Both the position numbers and the translations under genes were made by a program. Positions 45,961 through 57,148 of a DNA stretch of 64,000 bases are shown piece after piece (position 1 is the first letter of the stretch; every line of letters starts with the position of its first letter). The notes beneath the pieces are model-generated. The model ran no database searches and was not told where the DNA came from. It saw nothing but the letters and a program-made list of their open reading frames with translations. Source of the DNA: Craterostigma plantagineum (taxonomy: Eukaryota; Streptophyta; Magnoliopsida; Lamiales; Linderniaceae); the NCBI GenBank assembly GCA_027422505.1, contig JAPQWV010000002.1, positions 22,794,501 to 22,858,500 on the forward strand, written 5' to 3'.

Positions 45961-46005
45961 TTTAGATGTGATTTCGGGGACGAAATTCTTGTAAGGAGGG
46001 GAGAA

Positions 46006-48653
46006 TGTAATACCCGTAAAAATTTAATACGGGATTATTTCAATAATATTCGGAATGTGTGAAGTCGATTTCGAACATACACCGATTTCTTTCCGTGTCG
46101 AGCAAAGAATTTAGAATTGGACCCGAGGAATTTAAAAGGGGCCGAAATAATTATGGGCCAAATGGAGAATAATGGCCCAAGTATGGGAGAGATAGATTAG
46201 ATGTTAGGAATTTTGGCCCAATAATATAAAATAATAATAATAATAAAATTATTATGGCTGAAATTAAGTAAGGAAAAAAAATAATAAAATAAATAAAATA
46301 ATTCCAATTCACCTCCATGTGAGTGTGGTAAATAAAACAAGATCCTTTATTTAATAAATGTACCTCCATCCATCTCTATGTGTGCATGGAGACAAGATCT
46401 ATCCAAGCCACCTCCAAGCATCTCTATAATGGTAAGAGGACAAAAACAACCAACAATTTAAAGGAAATAGAGAAGAAAGAGGAGAGAACATGGGAGAGAT
46501 GGGAGGGGGGAAAAGAAAGAAAAGAAAGGACAAAATAACCTAACTAATATACCACTTAATACACCTAATTAACTAATACTACATGAAGACAAATAAGAAT
46601 AAATAAGCTAAAAAGAATAGAAAGAGAGGGGAGGAGAGGTCGCAAGAGTGAGAGAGAGAAGGAAGAAAGGAGAGAAAAAAAAGAAAGAAAAAGGGAGAAA
46701 GAAGAGAAGGAGAAAAGAGAGGAGGAGAAAAAAAAAACCCTTCGGGAGCTCGGGATCGAAACTCTAGGGTTGGAATCACACGAGACAACCCGTTACGTCT
46801 CCGGAATTTAAGGTAGGTGAAGATCACCTACACACGTAAACAAGTTTTGAATCCGTGAATTTTTCGTGATTGCATGATTTCTTTCGAATTTATACGTGTT
46901 TATGTGCTAAACGTGAATTTCTTGTATGATTTTCGCGATGATGCTTACATGCTAAAATTCGGCCAGCTTAATACCTTAATCTTTATGAAGTTTAGGTCTA
47001 TGAAACATAAGAATAGAGTTAGAGGACTTGTGATTAAGAGGATAGAACAAAACTTGGGGAGGATTAGTGCGCTCCTAGGGTTTTCTTTATCCATTTCGGC
47101 CAAGAGGTTTCAAAAATTTATATCTCACGATCTAGAATTCGGATTAAAAATCCCTTTGGACATAATCAAGATTTGCAAGTTATTTATCTATGTTTAAAAT
47201 TTCAGGTCCATCGGACGTCTTTTACCCTGTGATCATTGAGAGATACTAAACTGTCGCAAAACAGCCGTATAAAATATTTTTTTTTTTTTTATTTGGAGAC
47301 TAGATTGAAAAGACTAGATTGAAAAGTTTCAAAAAATCTGGGGGCTGAGAATGTAAAATCCGAACAAGGGAGATTTTTAAAGAAATATAAAGCTTTTGGG
47401 GCAGATTTGAAATTCGGAATAAATAATTGGGGCCCTTTGTCTAATTTTCAAAAAAATTAGGGGACTAGATTGAAAAGTTTAAGAATCTAGGGGCTGAGAA
47501 TGTAAAAATCCGAACGGGGAGATTTTTAAAGATAGCTTTCGGGGCTAATCTGAAATTTTTAAAGCTTTCGGGGCAGATCTGAAACTTAGGAAAATTTTTG
47601 GTCCTAAAAAGTAAGTTATGAGATTTTGGGATTTTAAGTGCAAAAAAATTCATAAAGATACTTTTAAAGTAGAAATTTAAGTGATATTTTGAAAGTTGGA
47701 CGTTAGAATTTTAAAATATATTAAATTAGGGACCAATTGTGAAATTAGGGTCTTAAAGTAAAAAGGATTAAATTTTGGGAACTATTAGTGAATTTCGGGA
47801 GAGTTTCTGTGGTTAAGGTTTTGCGTCGATTAAATCGAAACACGGGCTTTGGTCCCGAATTATTTGGTGTATGATAGTTTTTTTTAGATCGGGCCGAGAT
47901 TATATATCGGGCCGATATGTTGTTGTTTAATATGATGCATTTTATATGTTGCATTCTATTTGCACGACATTTGCATACACATGTAAAAGAGAGAACTGCG
48001 TGGAGTCACGGTAATATTGTTTAGTGATGTTCAGTGGGGTAGTTTATGACCGATTGATGGTTGTCGAATGGTATGAGTTGAGGTTAGGACTAAGGCGCAC
48101 TATATGATTGAGATGTGGGGAGTGGGCCTCCCGAGCTACTGACCCTTGTGGGGAGTGGGGCCTCCCGAGCTACGGACCCCTGCGCGCGCGTGTTGCCTTT
48201 AGTTCCTAAGCCTCGGGCCCTGATTGTGATGAGATGAGTTGAGTTGATGATGAGATATTATAAAAGAGTCGAGCGTGCATTTTGTGAGATGTGTCGAGTT
48301 TGGGATGTGAGAGCATTTGCATTCATGCATATTTTCATCTACTGGGCAAAAGCTCAGGGTTTACGTGTGTAGGTAATACGGCTGATGGCGGTGACTCCAC
48401 GGACTTTTGAGGGCGGCGCAGTACATGGGACGCGACCTGTGGAACGAGTTTATGTTTCGTGTTTTTAAATTTGGGCTTGGACTTATTGGGCTTCCGCCAA
48501 ATGAATCACAATGTGTTTGGGTTTGAACTTATGGATTTAGACATCGAACGTATTTGTATTATTATATTTTAAAAGTTTTAATTAAATGGGTTTTCCGCTG
48601 CTTACGCTGCGAAAATCCGTCAAAATACGTATCTAGGAAGTCGGGTCGTTACA
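46006..48653 (+). repeat. 3' LTR of the nested chromovirus
   Basis: It is near-identical to 39892-42540. Visible differences include TGTTTTCTAGGG against TGCGCTCCTAGGG (near 40950 / 47065), a T-run length change, and single bases near 41730, 41877, 42396 and 42507. Confidence 0.95.
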
Positions 48654-48658
48654 ACGGA

Positions 48659-49058
48659 ATAATACCTGAAGAAGTCGTAGACAGAGAGGAAGTTGGGGCG
48701 TTGCGCGATTTCGAGGCACTGGGCGATTGGGGACGAAAATGGTGGTGGAAACCCTAGGATGACGATTGGAATTCTTCTGTTTTTTTTCTAAGTATGGGAA
48801 ATTGATTTTGAAAAGGGAGAAAGACGAGAAGAGACTGCCTCGAAAAAATTCAAAAAAGCGGAAGGGGCAGGGTCAGACACGTGTCGTGCTGAGAATGCTC
48901 CTTTCCTCTGCGATAAGCACAGAGCATGTCCCATCGACATAAATACAGTGCACGACAGCTAAGAAAGTCCGAGTAGCACCAGAAAGGGTGAATGCTCTCT
49001 TAAATGTACTCTGAACTGCAATACTTGACGTATTACAATTCAGAGTAGGGGGATTGGA
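48659..49058. other. Remaining interior of the Tat element
   Basis: This is the part of the Tat element beyond the nested insertion. It should hold the promoter and leader of the antisense gene (minus strand) and, at its right end, the polypurine tract AGTAGGGGGATTGGA (about 49044-49058) that primes plus-strand synthesis. No gene is visible. Confidence 0.7.
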
Positions 49059-49751
49059 TGATAGGGGTGACCTTCAGACCAGCATTCTTCTTTATTGGAA
49101 CACCTGAAGATAGTGACTTTTAGGACATATGCCCAGATGGGTAGTACACTTGGGGACCTGCAACCCTGTACGGAAAAAGTAAGGTGGGTCCTGACAGCAA
49201 AGCAACTTGAGCGGGAAACGTCGGATAGGGCCGACCAGGAAACACGTGGCATTCTAGGAGTGGTCGAAATTGTGAACAGAGAGGAGGCGCGCGAGTCTGA
49301 CAACAGTACGATCGCAGGTGCTGTCTCTCCTAGGTTGTACCAGACGTCGCTGTCAAGTGGTCCCGGAAGTGTGCCAGCTGGGAAAGCAAAGGGAATTTGG
49401 GTATATGGGAATAGAGAAAGACGAGATTGAAGACAGATTCAACACAACACACAAAACACTTAGATATTTTACTGTATTCATCTTCTTCGTCTTCACCATG
49501 GAAAAAGCACTGTAATGAGCGAAGCAAGGTCGAGTGTGTAAATCCCGACTGTCACTAGTAAACACTATTTTCGGCGGCCCGTGGACGTAAGACATCTGTC
49601 CGAACCACGTAAAATCTGTGTCTCTTTCATTTTCTCTTCTTTAACATTAAAATGCATATTCTAAGACGCATCAAGAACACAAGGCCCAGTCCGTTTCCCA
49701 TCACCATTTTTCCCGGACCAAATATTGTTGATCGGGGTCAAACCCGCATCA
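49059..49751 (+). repeat. 3' LTR of the Tat element
   Basis: It begins TGATAGGGGTGACC and ends CCCGCATCA before the duplication AAGAT. Confidence 0.93.
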
Positions 49752-49756
49752 AAGAT

Positions 49757-50153
49757 AAATGCGGAGCATTTAATTCAAGGTTGTACAAAGAATTGCAGAC
49801 AAGTTGTCTGGTCATTTCGGACGAACCGTGTTCAAAAATAGAACACAGACCTATTTCGGGTGAAGAGCATTTAATGCGGTAGCCGAACAAAGTCTTCCCG
49901 GATGAACGTCGATCTAGAATCACCTTTCACCAAGTTCGAAAATGCCTCCTAATTAGTAAGGGGTTTAGTACATTATTGAGTTGTGGCCAAACTAAATTGG
50001 GCTAAACAACATGTAGGCTTAATATACATGCAACTTAGACAGGGCCAATTCTACATACACACCCCATGATAAATATGAAATATTAAAAGCATAATATATA
50101 AAAGAGGAAATGATAAAAAAAATGATGATTAAGTCATAATACCAAAATCTCAC
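49757..50153. other. Intergenic DNA
   Basis: I see no gene or recognisable repeat in this stretch. Confidence 0.5.
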
Positions 50154-50311
50154 TGTTAGTGCTCAAACTTTTAAATGTGCCTTTTTGCTTCCTAAACTTT
50201 ACAAACCTTTTCTTTTAATTCCTTTGACCTAACGTATCGGTAAAGGAACTAAAAGCGAACGATTTTGCAAAGTTTAGAAAACAAAACGATTTAAAAGTTT
50301 GAGCATTAACA
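50154..50311. mobile_element. Small foldback MITE, copy 1
   Basis: Terminal repeats are TGTTAGTGCTCAAACTTTTA on the left and, reading inward, TGTTAATGCTCAAACTTTTA on the right. The interior is also largely self-complementary (GCAAAGTTTAG / CTAAACTTT). It is about 158 bp. The class is not clear and no target duplication was recognised. Confidence 0.65.
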
Positions 50312-50424
50312 ATTAAAAATTTTCTCTTACATTCATGTTATTGTGTAAACTTGATAAAAAAATTCATATTCGGTCGCCCCAAGATTTTTAACTTGTTTTT
50401 TTTCAACAACTATCTCGAAAAATT

Positions 50425-50577
50425 CTATTGCTCAAACTTTGTGTCGTTTTGATTTCGGGACTTTGTAAAACTGTTCCCTTTTGGTTATTTAACCGTTCTT
50501 TAGGTCAAAGAAACCAAAAACAAATGTTTGCAACGTTTAGTAACCAAAACAATATCATTTAAAAGTTTATTACCAAC
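50425..50577. mobile_element. Small foldback MITE, diverged copy 2
   Basis: It is related to 50154-50311: TTGCTCAAACTTTGTG on the left, ATCATTTAAAAGTTTATTA on the right, and an inner CTTTGTAAAACTG / GCAACGTTTAG pairing. The boundaries are approximate. Confidence 0.5.
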
Positions 50578-50731
50578 AATCAAACTTTGATATAGTTTAA
50601 TAATTTTTATCGTTTAGTCTATGTAAAGGAAAAAAAGAATCTTCAATGTAATGAAGTGCATGATCATGTCGTAATATTCAAATAGAGAAGCTCTACATAA
50701 CTTAACATAAACGTCATCTTACATACTTTCA

Positions 50732-51574
50732 GGGGGTGTTTGTTTTGGGGTGATCCTCCAAAACATCACCGTGGTCCTTCCATCGTTTTTCAATCACTGC
50801 GTTTGTTTAGCGTGATTGATGAGTCATCACCGTAATGGAAGATTACCGAGGTGATCAAAACGGGGTGATATTCCAGCTTTTGGATTACCCAAAAAAAGCA
50901 GGGTGATCCTCTATCACGGTGATAGGGTGATATTTTCAATATTTTTTTGGACAAAATTATCCCTTATCTTTTAACATTCATTCCTTATATACCCTTACTC
51001 CTATTTTAAATTGCATAACAAACATATTTAAATCTTAAAAAATTTAGATATAATGCTTAAAAATTAAAAGAATTATGTTGAATGATTATAGAAAATACTT
51101 ATAATTCATAATTGATTAATCTATTAAAGCTTAAAAAATAAAATAATTATATTGAATAATTATATAAAATACTTTAAATTATTAATTGGTTACAAAATCT
51201 ATGTTTAAAGCCTAAAAATGTAATAATTCTATTGATGAATTATATAGCATGCTTATAATTAATGCTTAAAATCAATACTTGGTTTTGAAATATTAATAAC
51301 TATCAGGTTAAATATTACCTCAAATGAACATATTAAAATACTTTTACTACATAATATACATTAAGGTTAAATATGACATTTACATAACATCACCCGAGAT
51401 ATCACTGCGATTAAACAAACACAATATTACAATATCACATTGATATGCAAAATGAATATCACCCCAAAACAAACACGATGATGACATATCACCTTGGTCC
51501 ACATCACAATGATATCAACATCACGATGATGTGAGTATCACCGTGATGTTAGATTACCGGAAACAAACGCCCCG
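50732..51574. mobile_element. Tourist/PIF-Harbinger-like MITE
   Basis: The left end GGGGGTGTTTGTTT pairs with the right end reading inward as CGGGGCGTTTGTTT, and TCA flanks both sides (50729-50731 and 51575-51577). Both halves carry many ATCACCGTGAT-like palindromes around an AT-rich centre. A GGGTGTTTG end with a 3-bp duplication suggests PIF/Harbinger, but the duplication is TCA rather than the usual TWA, so the class is uncertain. Confidence 0.62.
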
Positions 51575-51630
51575 TCAAAGTCATACCATATATCATTCCA
51601 TAGCCTTATGATGTAATAACATTTGATCGT

Positions 51631-54600
51631 TCAAGCCGCTGATAGAACAGATCGTTCATAAACATCGTACGGTCGCAAACCACTCGTAGCAGAAGTAGAC
51701 GAAGACGAAGAAGAAGCCTCCATACAATCGAGCCCAAGGAGTCCCTTAATCAGCCCATTATCAACCACCACACCACCACCACCTCTATAATACTTGTTAT
51801 TATTACAAGAACTACTCATCACCATCGAAGAAGAAGAAGCCTTCGAAAACTCGCTATTATTCTCCACGGTGGAGCTCTGCCAAGAAGAAGACGCAATCGT
51901 CGACACCTTCGAAAACGACGCCGACCGAGTCCTCCTCCTCCGTGAGCCCGGGCCCACCTTTTGGCTCGGCCCGCCGCTCCTCGCCGAAAAAGCCCTCTTA
52001 TTATTATTGCTCTTCGACGAAAATCTCTCCCTCAGTGGAATCGGCGGCACTTCTTGTGATGGCGACGGTAATTTCCCGTGCACATTTTCCCCCAATTTCT
52101 TACCTCTCTTCATTAAGTTAGTCCAATCAACCAAACGCTTCAGTCTTCGGGCAGCAGAAGCCATGGAGCCGCCACTCCTACCTGTTGGAAATACAGTATA
52201 TAAATTTAAAATACGATATACTCTCATCAAGGTTAACCATTTTTAGGCGAATTTTTGGTTGGTATCATAACTCAATATCATGTGTATAAATCCTCACCAA
52301 CCACTCATTAAATGAAATTTTACGTCCGAGGCTATATTTTTTAAAAAAAAAAGCAAGTTTAGACGTGAGAGGCCACCATAAAAATACAGTACTTAAATTT
52401 AAAATACAATACACTCCATACAAGATTTAAGCTTCTAGGTGAAGTAGTCATTCAATATTACCGTTGCTGCCATAAGTGGCGTCGCTCGACGTGGGCCCAC
52501 CGAGCTGACTACTTCTCACAGCAGCAGGGGAAGAACGGCAGGCGCTCGTCCTTGCCACGTCGTCATCCAAAGAAGCGGTGTTGTTATTCTCAAAACCCAA
52601 CTGCAAGAATATCTCGGGGTCGTTGATACGAAAGGAAGTCCCAGGGCTGCTCCCGGCGCTCTGCCGCCGTATATGGGCAGCGACGGCCCGACGGGTCGAC
52701 CCGTCCCGAGAACTGAAGAGCCCGCCGTCCGAAATAAGCCGGCGGGTCGAAATCTCCAAGGACGAAGAAGGGGAGATCGACCGTTTTTTCAACACGTCGA
52801 CGTCGACGCCGTCGGCGTTCGTTAAAAGGTCGATTACGTCGGCTTGGACGTTAAGGGCGACGGCTAGGGTTAGGGGCGTTAGGCCTCGGTTGCTTCGAGC
52901 GTTGACTATTTCGTTGACTCTGAAGAGACCTTTGTTGCTCAGTATTTTCTTTGTGAGTTGGACTTGTCGGTCGAGCCTCTGGAAGCTCGGAGTTTGAAAG
53001 CCCGTTATTACGGAGTGGAGGAAGGTTTCACCGGCGTCATTTCGGTCGTGGATTAGGGAAGGGCAGGCGAGGATTAGGGCTTCGACGGTGGATAGGTGGC
53101 CTCGGTGGGCCGCCACGTGGAGGGGCGTGTTGCCCTGTTTGTCCTTCGAGGATGTTAGCTCCGGCGACGCCGTCGATGTGAGGTATCGAACTATCTGCGT
53201 TTGCAAACGTATTTTTGAATCAAGACTGCAGGTTTATAATAACCTACCTGAGATGTGTGTTCATCACGAGTCTTTAGAGTTGTTATGTATAGACTTATGT
53301 TTTATATAAACGTAAGGTAGCGGGCAGATCAACATGATGAAATCAACCAACAATCGAAAATTTTGAAACCCTGAACCAAACTGGCCTTAACGAACCGTGA
53401 GGTAACATAATCAGCCAAAGTTTTAATTATTCAGAGGGTTAGTTATTTTTTTCAGTCATGTAATGTAAGGTGGATGACATTATACAGACATATAATGTTG
53501 GGGTGGGTATACGGATAATAACGTTCATAATTAGGCAACTTTAGGACGTTATACATTCGAAACATAATTTTTAGTCCAAAAAATCAGCTACATTTTGAAG
53601 TCACCCTTAAATTTGTTGGAATCCCATATTACATGCCGGTAAAAAATTATGGGGATAAATCTAGGATCCGACATATATCCAAGGTTTTGAAAACCGGACC
53701 GGACCGGCCGGTTCCGGCCGGAAACCGGCGAACCGGCCGGAAATCCGGTCCGATTCCGGTCTGGTTTAATTTTTAATAAAAAAAAAAGAAAAAACGCAAA
53801 TTACAATATAATTTATTAAAACGAGTACTTTGCAGATATTTTTATGTGGTCCAGTGGTCAGATAATGGGCTTGTTAAATAAGAAGGCTTTCGATTCTACT
53901 ATCCGCCATTTTTATGGTTTTTTTTATAATTAACTCTTGAACCATGTATTTTAATTTTATTTCGTTTTGACCCCAAATTTTATAGTTTTAATTTCTGTAG
54001 CCCACTGAATAATTAATTTTTAACTACCAACAATTTACTTTATTTAATTTTGACCCACAATTTTATTAAATTCCACTATAGAAACAATTACTAAATAAAC
54101 ATGTATACAATTTGGTTGATTCAATCATAAAAATATATATAATCATATATAAACGTATCGGTTTGACTCCGGTTTGATTCCGGTTTTATACCGGTTAAAC
54201 CAGTAAACCTTAAACCACTAAAATATCCGGTTCGGTTCGAAAACCCGGTTTCAGAACCATGCATATATCTAGACATTGCTTTATTTTAAAAGATATTATC
54301 CGTACAATACTATATCAAATTTTGCTGTCCTATCACCCATAAACCACTAAATAAACTAATATTTCTTGCATACTTTATGATGCGTGTGCTAAAAAAATAA
54401 CTAGAGTTAATATTATTTTATAATATACAGGAGTGAAATGCTAAATAATTTTAAACTGATGATTAAATCGTCATTACATAAAGGATTAATGACAAAACCT
54501 AATTGTTATTAATTATTAAATCAGACAACATTAAATAAACTTATCGAAAATGGGGATTTGTTTTCTTCTTTACCTCGACCTGTCCGCGAGCGGCCGCCGC

Positions 54601-55311
54601 GTGCATGACGGTGGAGCCTCGATTGTCCCGATAAGCACAGACATCAACGTCGGCGGCGCAATCTTCTAGAAACTCCTTGAACATCTCTAAGCTGCCGCCT
54701 CTGGCCAAAGCGTGGACGGCCCTATTGGTTATCTCCGATCTGTAAGCCGCCGGCACCTGACTGTCCGCAATAAGGGGAGATTCGCCGTGATCGGAGGAGG
54801 AGAACCTTGGACAGACGGCGTAATCGAGGACAACCTTGAAAACATCGAAGCTCTTGCTCCTAGCAGCCGCGTAGAGGATGTCCGTGACACCGTACTCTCC
54901 CTCTCCAAACACCAAGAGTGGGTCCCTCTCCAGCAATTCCCTCACGAAACCCAAGTCGCCGGCGGAAGCCGCCGTGTAGAGTAGCCAACCGCCGTATCCG
55001 GCGCCGACCAGAGAGCGGCGGTCGTCTTCTTTGGGGTCGCATTCTGAGAGGAGTTTTCTCGCCACCCTGGCTCTGTTCTTTGCCACGTGGTGGAACTGTT
55101 CTTGATCGCCATCGTCCCAGACGGTTTCCAGGCGGCGGAGACGGCGGAGGGAGGCGAGCTTGATGAGGTTGTTTCCGTCGAGGCGGAGGAGCTCGCGGAC
55201 CAAGTCGTAGTGGCCGTTGGCGGCTGCGTAGTCTATCGGAGAGGCGTACCACCACTGATCGCCGGTGCTTTCCCACCTCAGAGGAAAGTATGTCAGAGGT
55301 GACGAAGACAT
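51631..55311 (-). CDS. Ankyrin-repeat protein, three exons, intact
   Basis: Exon 1 is 55311-54574, exon 2 53194-52462 and exon 3 52181-51631. All introns are GT-AG and the joined frame is 2022 bases (673 residues plus stop). The start is MSSSPLTYFPLRWE. Ankyrin units include SPIDYAAANGHYDLVRELLR, GWLLYTAASAGDLGFVRELL, DILYAAARSKSFDVFKVVL, STVMHAAAARGQVEIVRYL (across the first splice), NTPLHVAAHRGHLSTVEALI and TPLTLAVALNVQADVIDLL. The last third is Ser/Arg-rich and likely disordered, beginning SMASAARRLKRLVDWTN in exon 3. There are no membrane segments, so it is probably a cytosolic or nuclear protein-binding scaffold. Ankyrin repeats mediate protein contacts; the specific role is unknown. Intron 1 (1.38 kb) contains a hAT element. 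Confidence 0.92.
53680..54261. mobile_element. hAT-type element in intron 1 of the ankyrin gene
   Basis: Ends are CAAGGTTTTGAAA on the left and, reading inward, CATGGTTCTGAAA on the right. The 8-bp duplication CATATATC is perfect (53672-53679 and 54262-54269). Subterminal zones are dense in CCGGTT / AACCGG words. It is 582 bp without coding capacity. It lies more than 300 bases from either splice site. Confidence 0.92.
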
Positions 55312-56583
55312 GTTTTTTTCTTTCTTTCTTTTTTCTCTTTGAAATTGATTGGGTGAACGAAATAAGAGAAAGTTGGGTGGTAATGTAATGGAGAGAAAAG
55401 GGAAAAAGGGATAATGGTGATCCTTATCTGATCATTTCGGGTCGAAGACTGTGATATTCGGGTCGGATCTGTACGGTGTGAATATGGAAGAACATTAAAA
55501 TTCCAGCAAGGATATACCAATTAGATGTCTCGAGTCAAAAGTTTCCTAACAGAGAGTTCAGAGAGGAAGATATGGAAAGTGATAAACATAGATGATGATT
55601 TCAAGTATGGGAAATAATATAACATGAAAGGTGATGAATTGATGATGACGGAGTTGCGTAGCATTGTCCCTTTCTCTGAGCAATAATGAGGCTTGCTCCT
55701 TACCTACTTTTAGGACACCGAAAATAAAAACAAAGGTAAAATGAAAATATAAGAAAAAGTGTTAACTGGGCAAGGTAAAGCTATGGAGGTTGTGGCAGCT
55801 TCAACAGTTGATTGAAAGAGATTCTTAAAACATAGTCAGAAAACCGTTGAACTCATAACAAATCTTAAATGAGAGCTTAGGCTATAGTAATTAGGAAGTG
55901 AAAGAGACAATAAAGAATGAGTCCATCACTTTCATGAAAGGTAGTAAATGCGTCTATTTGATAATATTAAAAACTTCAGTGCAGTGAACAAAAGAAGACG
56001 GAAGAGAGACCACAAAATCTTGATGGAAAATACATTGTACATCTAATAGAAAACGAATAATTTGGTAAAACGATCATGCATTATCATATCATATATATAA
56101 ATTTTAGTGATTTTGTGGTGGTGTTAGACACGTGTCATGTCCATTAAAATTTTTTAATTAATTATTTCTTTGATAAAATCACCCCAAACCCCACTTTCTA
56201 ACAAAGTAATCACCCATGTTTTATCAAAAATTGATTCTTTAATTAGTTAATTAAAAATGATTAATTAATTTGTATAGTGAACTTAAAATAGTTATATAAT
56301 TATGACTCGGGCAAAAAACTAAGTATATAATACATTGTATGTAACAGATAGGACAGCACACAAGACGATTGTTTTTATAATGGGAAAAATGGGAAGTTGA
56401 CTGCAAATATATTACTTCTTTTTTTAGCTGTAAGCTTATATGTTAATAAAAAAATGATGAAAATAATAGTTGCTTTGGACCTTCCATCGATGTTGACGTA
56501 AACTTCCTTATGCAACAATATGTTGTAGCCGGTGGAATTAGAAATTAACGATACCCACCTCAATTTCATCGTCAAATAATTAA
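55312..56583. other. Upstream region of the ankyrin gene and intergenic DNA
   Basis: The first 100-150 bases are pyrimidine-rich on the minus strand and likely form the 5' leader. No clear TATA box was chosen. The rest, up to the MULE, is AT-rich with no gene. Confidence 0.5.
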
Positions 56584-56870
56584 CTGTATTGCTATTCACC
56601 GCCCATTTTTCCTAGTCACCGCCCCCTAAAGGGCTGAAAAAAGACGATTTTGCCCTTTTGAATTTAAATTTCTATTTAAAGTCCTTTTCCATACAACACT
56701 TTTCATATCGCATCCAAATCAGAATCAAACACAACAAAAAGTAACTCAAATCGATTCGTCTTTTTGGGAAATTGAAAGGTCAAAAGAAAGGGTCTATTCG
56801 CACGAATTGTAAGCAAATTCTCGTAAATTTCGTTCGTATGTACGTGAGCTATCGAACATCGATCGGATTC
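56584..56870. repeat. MULE left terminal inverted repeat
   Basis: It pairs with about 62915-63231 in reverse complement, with scattered mismatches and small indels. The outermost 80 bases (GCTATTCACCGCCC, CACCGCCCCCTAAAGG, GAAAAAAGACG) are the best conserved. Confidence 0.85.
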
Positions 56871-56876
56871 GATCGA

Positions 56877-57128
56877 AAAATTTCGGCCAATTTCGGTCGG
56901 CACAAGGGCTGACCGAACAATAATTTCGGTCCGCCCTTGTCCCTACCGAAATCACATTTCGGTCGTACTCTAGGGCGACCGAAAAAATTGTTCGGCCGTG
57001 GCTGTCCAAACTGAAATTTAATTTCGGCTGGTACCGTCACGGCCGAGACCGGATTTCGGCTACCGCAGAGGTGGCCGAAATCCCGTTTCGGTCGCCTCTT
57101 ACAGCGGCCGAAATCCGATTTCGGCTGA
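56877..57128. repeat. Left subterminal array of phased palindromes
   Basis: About eight imperfect palindromes of 20-24 bp with the core (G)GCCGAAATC / GATTTCGGTCG. Units begin at about 56877, 56910, 56943, 56976, 57009, 57040, 57072 and 57105, spaced 31-33 bases. Spacers of about 10 bases between palindromes differ. The matching array is at 62615-62862. Confidence 0.85.
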
Positions 57129-57148
57129 AATTAATATTTTTTTTTCAG

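Larger units (their letters stand above)
39892..48653 (+). mobile_element. Nested chromovirus (Tekay/Del type), recent and defective
   Basis: LTRs at 39892-42540 and 46006-48653 are flanked by the perfect duplication ACGGA (39887-39891 and 48654-48658). I count about eight differences between LTRs of about 2.65 kb, so insertion is very recent. The interior is only about 3.5 kb and lacks gag, protease and most of RT. What remains is frameshifted. It must therefore have been mobilised by proteins of another element. The polypurine region before the 3' LTR, ending in GTAAGGAGGGGAGAA, is typical of Tekay elements. Confidence 0.95.
29797..49751 (+). mobile_element. Tat-clade Ty3/Gypsy retrotransposon (with nested chromovirus)
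   Basis: LTRs lie at 29797-30490 and 49059-49751, with the duplication AAGAT at 29792-29796 and 49752-49756. Without the 8.8-kb nested element the host element is about 11.2 kb. It has the Tat features: primer site TGGCGCCGTCTGTGGGAA, a second 'archaeal-type' RNase H after the first, and an extra gene on the minus strand behind the integrase. By eye the LTRs differ at roughly 24 of 694 positions, so it is older than the element nested in it. Confidence 0.95.

Noticed and set aside
56877..57128. CRISPR-like appearance of the palindrome arrays (also 62615-62862)
   Set aside because: This is plant nuclear DNA. The spacers are only about 10 bases, the repeats are imperfect palindromes, and the arrays lie symmetrically inside transposon ends with no cas genes. 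They fit subterminal binding sites instead.
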